Source: Marinobacter sp. ATCH36 (GTDB lineage: Bacteria > Pseudomonadota > Gammaproteobacteria > Pseudomonadales > Oleiphilaceae). Taken from it: DNA of 64,000 nt. The DNA lies in contig NZ_JAMJPL010000005.1 of NCBI RefSeq assembly GCF_023555055.1, positions 1 to 64,000 on the forward strand. The letters run 5' to 3'. Below are positions 60,137-64,000 of this stretch, one piece after another; within the stretch, counting starts at the first letter, position 1; every line of letters starts with the position of its first letter. Below the pieces are notes generated by a model, which searched no databases, was not told the DNA's origin, and worked only from the letters and a program-made list of their open reading frames with translations. A program made the translations under genes and the position numbers.

Positions 60137-62377
60137 ATGGCGCAGGATAACAAGGTTGTAAGTCTTAAAGCCCAGAAGTTGCCGGACAGGTTTTCCCTGC
60201 CGGGCTCTCTGGTGCGCCTGCGTGACGTATCCGGGCAGTCCCTGAAATCGATGATGTCCGGTTTTTTTGATAAGGCTGACGACGCGCTTTTCGAGCTGGC
60301 GGACAAAGCAGCTACCAATCAGGACCAGACTGCCTATTTTGATGCAATGCGGGAACTCAGGCTGCGTCGCAAAAACATGACGGTTTCGGTGCTGCAATAC
60401 GTCAGCCGCGCATTCAATGAGATTGGCTCGTTCCGACCTGGTGCCGGCAGCGGCAGCCTTGACGAAGTTGACCAGGATTCTTTGGCCCTGGTGGATCACT
60501 CCGACCTGGAGCAGCAGGTAGCGATCGACAACCTCATCAACAAGCTACGCAATCAGCACGCCGAAGCAATCAGACTGCTGAATGTCCGGGTGTCGCACCT
60601 CGTATCGTCGGTAAAACTTGATGACAGCCAGATGCCACTTAGCCCGGAAGTCATCTGTGGGGGTGTCGCTGAGGCCTGTTCCGACCTGGAGATCGACATT
60701 CGCGCCAAACTGGTGGTGCTGAAGCTGTTTGATCGTCTGCTGGTCGGAGTTCTGGGCGATGTCTACAAAGATGCCAACAAAACGCTGATTGCTGAAGGCG
60801 TATTGCCAGACATGCGCCGTGCTCCGGTTGGTGGTCGTTCACCTTCCGGTAAATCGGCTCCGGCGCCCGAGCAGGGTGGTGGGGTGTTGTCGGCGCCCTC
60901 CGATAATGCTCATGCCACTTTTTCAGAACTCAGTGCGCTGCTACACCAGGGGCAGGGCCATAGCGATGCAGGCGGCATGCCATCCGCAGGGGCCGGATTG
61001 CTGGATACCAGTACCCTGATGTCACGGTTGAGCGACGTTCAGGCGCAATCAGTGCATTGGGGAGAGGGCGAAGTGGTGCCCTTATCCCAGCAACTGCAGC
61101 CGGTATTCAGGGCGGAAACAGGCGGAAGACTCAATGCCGGCCAGGTAGATAGCGATGTTATCAACCTTGTCTCCATGCTGTTCGATTTTATCCTTGAAGA
61201 CCGTCAGCTCCACCCGGTCATGAAAGCGGTAATCGGCCGCTTGCAAATTCCGGTGTTGAAAGTGGCCCTGAGTGACAAGAATTTCTTCAATCGCGGCGGG
61301 CACCCGGTCAGGAAGCTTCTCAACGAACTGGCAATGTCCGCTATTGGCTGGACTGAGAAAAAAACGGGCCAGCGTGATCCTTTACGGGAAAAAATTGAAT
61401 CTGTTGTTGATCGTGTGCTGAACGAATTTACCGACAACGTGGAGATATTCAGCGAGCTGCTCAGCGACTTTGGTCATTTCATGGATCTGGACCGCCGCCG
61501 GAGGGAGCTGGTGGAGCAGCGGCTCCGTGATGCTGAAGAGGGCCGGGCCAAACAGGAAAGGGCTTCGAAAGCTACGGAAGCGCTGCTGAACGAGCAGATG
61601 ACCAGCCGGGACCTGCCGCCCCAGGTCGTCACCCTGTTGAACGAGGCCTGGTCCAAGTACCTGCAGTGGATCGTGTTGCGCGAGGGCGAAGACAGTGAGC
61701 GCTGGCAGGCAGCGACTGCATTGACTCGCCGATTGGTCTGGAGTGTCGATCCAAAGCCGATTGAAGACGATACCCGCAGCGAATTGCTACGGGCAATTCC
61801 CGGCATCGTGGATGGATTAAGGTCGGCATTACAGGAAATAGCCTGGGATCCGTTTGCGACCGACGCAGCCATTCGCGACCTTGAGCTGGCTCACGTTGAC
61901 GTATTTCAGCGCCTAGTGACCACGTCCCGGCGCCCGGAGACGGTTGAAGAGCCGGAGCAGACAGCAGCGCCCGAGGCGGAGCCTCCTGTTATCGAGCCGG
62001 AAGACGCACAGCTTATCGAACCCGAGGAAGCTCAGCCGGCAGAAGCTGTAGTACAGACTCAGGAAATCATTGAACCGGCTCAGGCCGAAAGTCTCGATTT
62101 ACAATGGCTGGACCGAGCCGACAGCCTTCGTGTCGGTTCCTGGATCGAACTGATCCGCGACAGTAGCAAGATCCGCTGCAAACTGGCGGCTTTTATCAAG
62201 GCGACCGGAAAATATATTTTTGTCAATCGCAGTGGTGCAAAAGTGGCGGAATACCAGCGTGAGGATCTGGCCTCAGCCCTGGCGGCGGAAGAAATCACCA
62301 TGCTCGACGATGGCCTGATTTTCGACCGCGCCCTGGAGTCCATCATCGATAACCTGCGCAGCAGTCGCAAGGACTGA
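60137..62377 (+). CDS. DUF1631 domain-containing protein
   Basis: A 746-residue cytoplasmic protein. The long central part is helical and matches the DUF1631 family. An acidic Glu/Pro/Ala-rich linker runs from ~600 to 660 (EEPEQTAAPEAEPP onward). The last ~85 residues look like a small β-rich domain with SWIELIRDSSKIRCKLAAF and YIFVNRSGAKV, which I suspect is a PilZ-like fold. The ATG at 60137 has CCGGAG eight bases upstream. The family function is unknown; older annotations as thymidine phosphorylase are not supported by anything I see. Confidence 0.85.
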   Translation: MAQDNKVVSLKAQKLPDRFSLPGSLVRLRDVSGQSLKSMMSGFFDKADDALFELADKAATNQDQTAYFDAMRELRLRRKNMTVSVLQYVSRAFNEIGSFRPGAGSGSLDEVDQDSLALVDHSDLEQQVAIDNLINKLRNQHAEAIRLLNVRVSHLVSSVKLDDSQMPLSPEVICGGVAEACSDLEIDIRAKLVVLKLFDRLLVGVLGDVYKDANKTLIAEGVLPDMRRAPVGGRSPSGKSAPAPEQGGGVLSAPSDNAHATFSELSALLHQGQGHSDAGGMPSAGAGLLDTSTLMSRLSDVQAQSVHWGEGEVVPLSQQLQPVFRAETGGRLNAGQVDSDVINLVSMLFDFILEDRQLHPVMKAVIGRLQIPVLKVALSDKNFFNRGGHPVRKLLNELAMSAIGWTEKKTGQRDPLREKIESVVDRVLNEFTDNVEIFSELLSDFGHFMDLDRRRRELVEQRLRDAEEGRAKQERASKATEALLNEQMTSRDLPPQVVTLLNEAWSKYLQWIVLREGEDSERWQAATALTRRLVWSVDPKPIEDDTRSELLRAIPGIVDGLRSALQEIAWDPFATDAAIRDLELAHVDVFQRLVTTSRRPETVEEPEQTAAPEAEPPVIEPEDAQLIEPEEAQPAEAVVQTQEIIEPAQAESLDLQWLDRADSLRVGSWIELIRDSSKIRCKLAAFIKATGKYIFVNRSGAKVAEYQREDLASALAAEEITMLDDGLIFDRALESIIDNLRSSRKD

Positions 62378-62488
62378 CCGGCGACTGACTGGATAGCAAG
62401 GCGGGCCACTTTGTGCTTCAATCACAGGCACAAACGTAACAAAGGCGGATGGTTGTGGATCGTCCGCCGTCGGCTCGCTGGAAACACA

Positions 62489-63115
62489 TTGTCTGAACAG
62501 AACGCATCCCGTTGTCCCCTTGACCCTGCTGATCACCTGGCTCACGAGCTACGCCTTACCGGGCGTGTAGCCGCGGCCCGATGGTGCCCGTCGCCCAATT
62601 TTGGCCCGCGGCCAGAAGGTGCTGCTATTTCCCTGCTGGTGGTACATAACATCAGTCTGCCGCCAGGGCAGTTTGGTGGCGATGCCATAGAGCAGTTTTT
62701 CTGCAATCAGCTTGATACCTCCGCGCACCCCTATTTTGAAACCATTGCCGAAATGAAAGTTTCTTCGCATTTGCTGATTCGCCGCGACGGTTCACCGGTA
62801 CAGTTCGTTAGCCTCCTGGACAGGGCCTGGCATGCGGGCCGGTCCTGTTTTCGGGGTGAAGAGGAGTGCAACGACTTCTCGATAGGAATTGAACTCGAAG
62901 GTGCGGACGACATTCCCTACACCTCAGCCCAGTACAGAACTCTGGTAAACCTGTCGCAGCTGATCATGGCGGCCTGGCCGGAAATTGCCCCGGACAGAAT
63001 TACCGGCCACAGTGATATTGCACCGGGCCGAAAAACCGACCCCGGCCCGGCGTTTGACTGGGCTCATTACCGGCAGATGCTGGATGCCCGGCAGCAATCA
63101 GGAGGGATGGGCTGA
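62489..63115 (+). CDS. ampD: 1,6-anhydro-N-acetylmuramyl-L-alanine amidase
   Basis: A zinc amidase of the N-acetylmuramoyl-L-alanine amidase 2 family that recycles cytoplasmic cell-wall fragments. Inactivating it derepresses AmpC in species that have ampR-ampC. The zinc ligands are in LLVVHNISLPPG and in TGHSDIAPGRKTDPGPAFDW; the catalytic Glu is in SIGIELEG. The start is uncertain: TTG 62489 gives 208 residues, and a longer ATG at 62411 adds 26 unlikely residues. It overlaps ampE. Confidence 0.93.
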   Translation: MSEQNASRCPLDPADHLAHELRLTGRVAAARWCPSPNFGPRPEGAAISLLVVHNISLPPGQFGGDAIEQFFCNQLDTSAHPYFETIAEMKVSSHLLIRRDGSPVQFVSLLDRAWHAGRSCFRGEEECNDFSIGIELEGADDIPYTSAQYRTLVNLSQLIMAAWPEIAPDRITGHSDIAPGRKTDPGPAFDWAHYRQMLDARQQSGGMG

Positions 63116-64000
63116 TGGTACTGGTCGTGTTTTTACTCGCATACCTGACCAGGCGCAAGCTGGACGCGGCGAATGCCTGGTCCGGGGATTCTCTTTGGCG
63201 AGCTGCCTTTCGCGCAAACAGTAAAGTACCGGCCGGGAAAGAATCGGTGAAATGGAAGGGGCTGGTCATGGTTGCCGTGCCAGCTGCATTACTTGCTGCC
63301 GGGGAGTGGTACCTGGGGGAAGTGGGCTGGAGAATGGCCGCTTACCCTCTGGAATTTGTTCTTCTGGTCATGCTGATGGGGGCACCCGGGTGGCGGTCGC
63401 CGCTGGAAGCCTACAGTGCGTCCTGGGCCAGGGGAGACATGCAGGCTGCCTGGCATCATATCAAGGATTTTCTACCAGCCAGAGAGCGAGGTTCAGCCGT
63501 CTCTCCAGACGAAATGCACCTGATACTGTCACGCACGTTGATGGTCAATATTTTTGAGCGCTTCTTCCTGGTTGCCTTCTGGTATGTGGTTGGTGGCCCG
63601 GCAGCTGCATTTTTGGTACGCGGGGTTATCGCATTGCGTGATCACTGGCCGCAGGCCGCTGCCAGGCCTGGTTTTGCCATGCTGGCAGAGGTGCTGAACT
63701 GGTTGCCGAGTCGCATTCTGTCGTTCACGTTTGGCCTGGCCGGAGATCTTGCCGGCTGGATGAGCGAGGGGAAACGTGTTCTGGCCGGCCTGTCGCTGAA
63801 AACAGATCAGGTGTTGATGGCGGCGGCGAATGGCGCTTTGACGGGCTATGCGCTGGACCCGGGACGGTTTTCGCAGATCCACCCGGACGAGTGGGCAAAT
63901 TATGGCCGTCGCAGTCTGGAGGCCACCCGCGACCTGTTGAACCGCAGCATGCTGGTATGGATCTGTGTGCTTGCTCTGCTGGTAATCGCGGGGGTTCTAT
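63115..64000 (+). CDS. ampE: AmpE-like inner-membrane protein (partial, cut by window end)
   Basis: The frame opens at ATG 63115, overlapping the ampD stop as ATGA, and runs uninterrupted to the end of the window, giving about 295 residues. Several hydrophobic helices (WWKG-type start, LVMVAVPAALLAAG, LEFVLLVMLMGAPGW) and the internal FERFFLVAFWYVVGGPAAAF fit the AmpE family. AmpE is a multi-pass protein that accompanies ampD and is implicated in β-lactamase/cell-wall signalling. The 3' end lies outside. Confidence 0.9.
   Translation, partial: MVLVVFLLAYLTRRKLDAANAWSGDSLWRAAFRANSKVPAGKESVKWKGLVMVAVPAALLAAGEWYLGEVGWRMAAYPLEFVLLVMLMGAPGWRSPLEAYSASWARGDMQAAWHHIKDFLPARERGSAVSPDEMHLILSRTLMVNIFERFFLVAFWYVVGGPAAAFLVRGVIALRDHWPQAAARPGFAMLAEVLNWLPSRILSFTFGLAGDLAGWMSEGKRVLAGLSLKTDQVLMAAANGALTGYALDPGRFSQIHPDEWANYGRRSLEATRDLLNRSMLVWICVLALLVIAGVL

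Overview
This window is a stretch of core chromosome from a marine gammaproteobacterium. The gene content and order (dnaE-accA-tilS-pyrG-kdsA-eno-ftsB-ispD-ispF-truD-surE-pcm-nlpD-rpoS; rsxABCDGE-nth beside metG-mrp-dcd; purMN-DUF2066-hda; nadC-DUF1631-ampD-ampE) resemble Pseudomonas and its marine relatives, and Marinobacter is the best guess. That assignment rests on synteny and protein style, not on a database search. I see no insertion sequence, prophage, CRISPR array or defence island. Nearly all DNA is coding, and no gene-free stretch exceeds about 250 bases.

Region by region. 1-121: 3' end of a 5S rRNA gene and its terminator. 150-11572 (minus strand): a carboxylate-uptake and signalling locus. 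It holds a CNMP/CBS/DUF294 protein, a DnaQ-like exonuclease, a DUF4212 small subunit with a sodium:solute symporter, a small membrane protein, a giant symporter-PAS-kinase-receiver hybrid sensor (CrbS/MxtR type), a receiver-TPR protein and a short histidine kinase. 11756-18450 (plus): an Smr-domain protein, a tiny lipoprotein, a two-subunit molybdenum oxidoreductase, the mtnB-mtnD-mtnC methionine-salvage operon and a DUF3080 lipoprotein. 18464-21282 (minus): an orphan GspE/PilB-type ATPase, DUF2069 and WrbA. 21423-40151 (plus): a TlpA-like lipoprotein and then the long housekeeping run from dnaE to rpoS, ending with a chalcone-isomerase-like periplasmic protein. 40194-48441 (minus): nth, the six-gene Rnf/Rsx electron-transport complex and metG. 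48605-52492 (plus): mrp, dcd, a DUF416 protein and avtA. 52503-55073 (minus): DUF3108, purN, purM. 55272-59059 (plus): DUF2066, a CDP-alcohol phosphatidyltransferase, hda, an orphan ParA and a YqcC-like protein. 59064-59912 (minus): nadC. 60137-64000 (plus): a DUF1631 protein, ampD and ampE (cut by the window end).

The most interesting non-coding signals are two structured intergenic elements, between kdsA and eno (30488-30605) and between mrp and dcd (49726-49833). Each has a long closing stem (21-23 bp) enclosing two hairpins with AUGGAU/AUGGAC hexaloops. This architecture matches the TwoAYGGAY RNA motif, whose function is not known, and the loops also fit CsrA/RsmA-type binding sites. Other regulatory leads are a CRP/Vfr-like site with a 20-base direct repeat and a perfect dyad before the DUF1631 gene, phased GGTWAC elements before nlpD, and a CAATAT-N4-ATATTG dyad upstream of the symporter operon. 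Among proteins, the three-component phosphorelay next to the symporter, the EF-hand-like loop inside the symporter, the orphan PilB-like ATPase, the orphan ParA and the DUF1631 protein deserve a second look.
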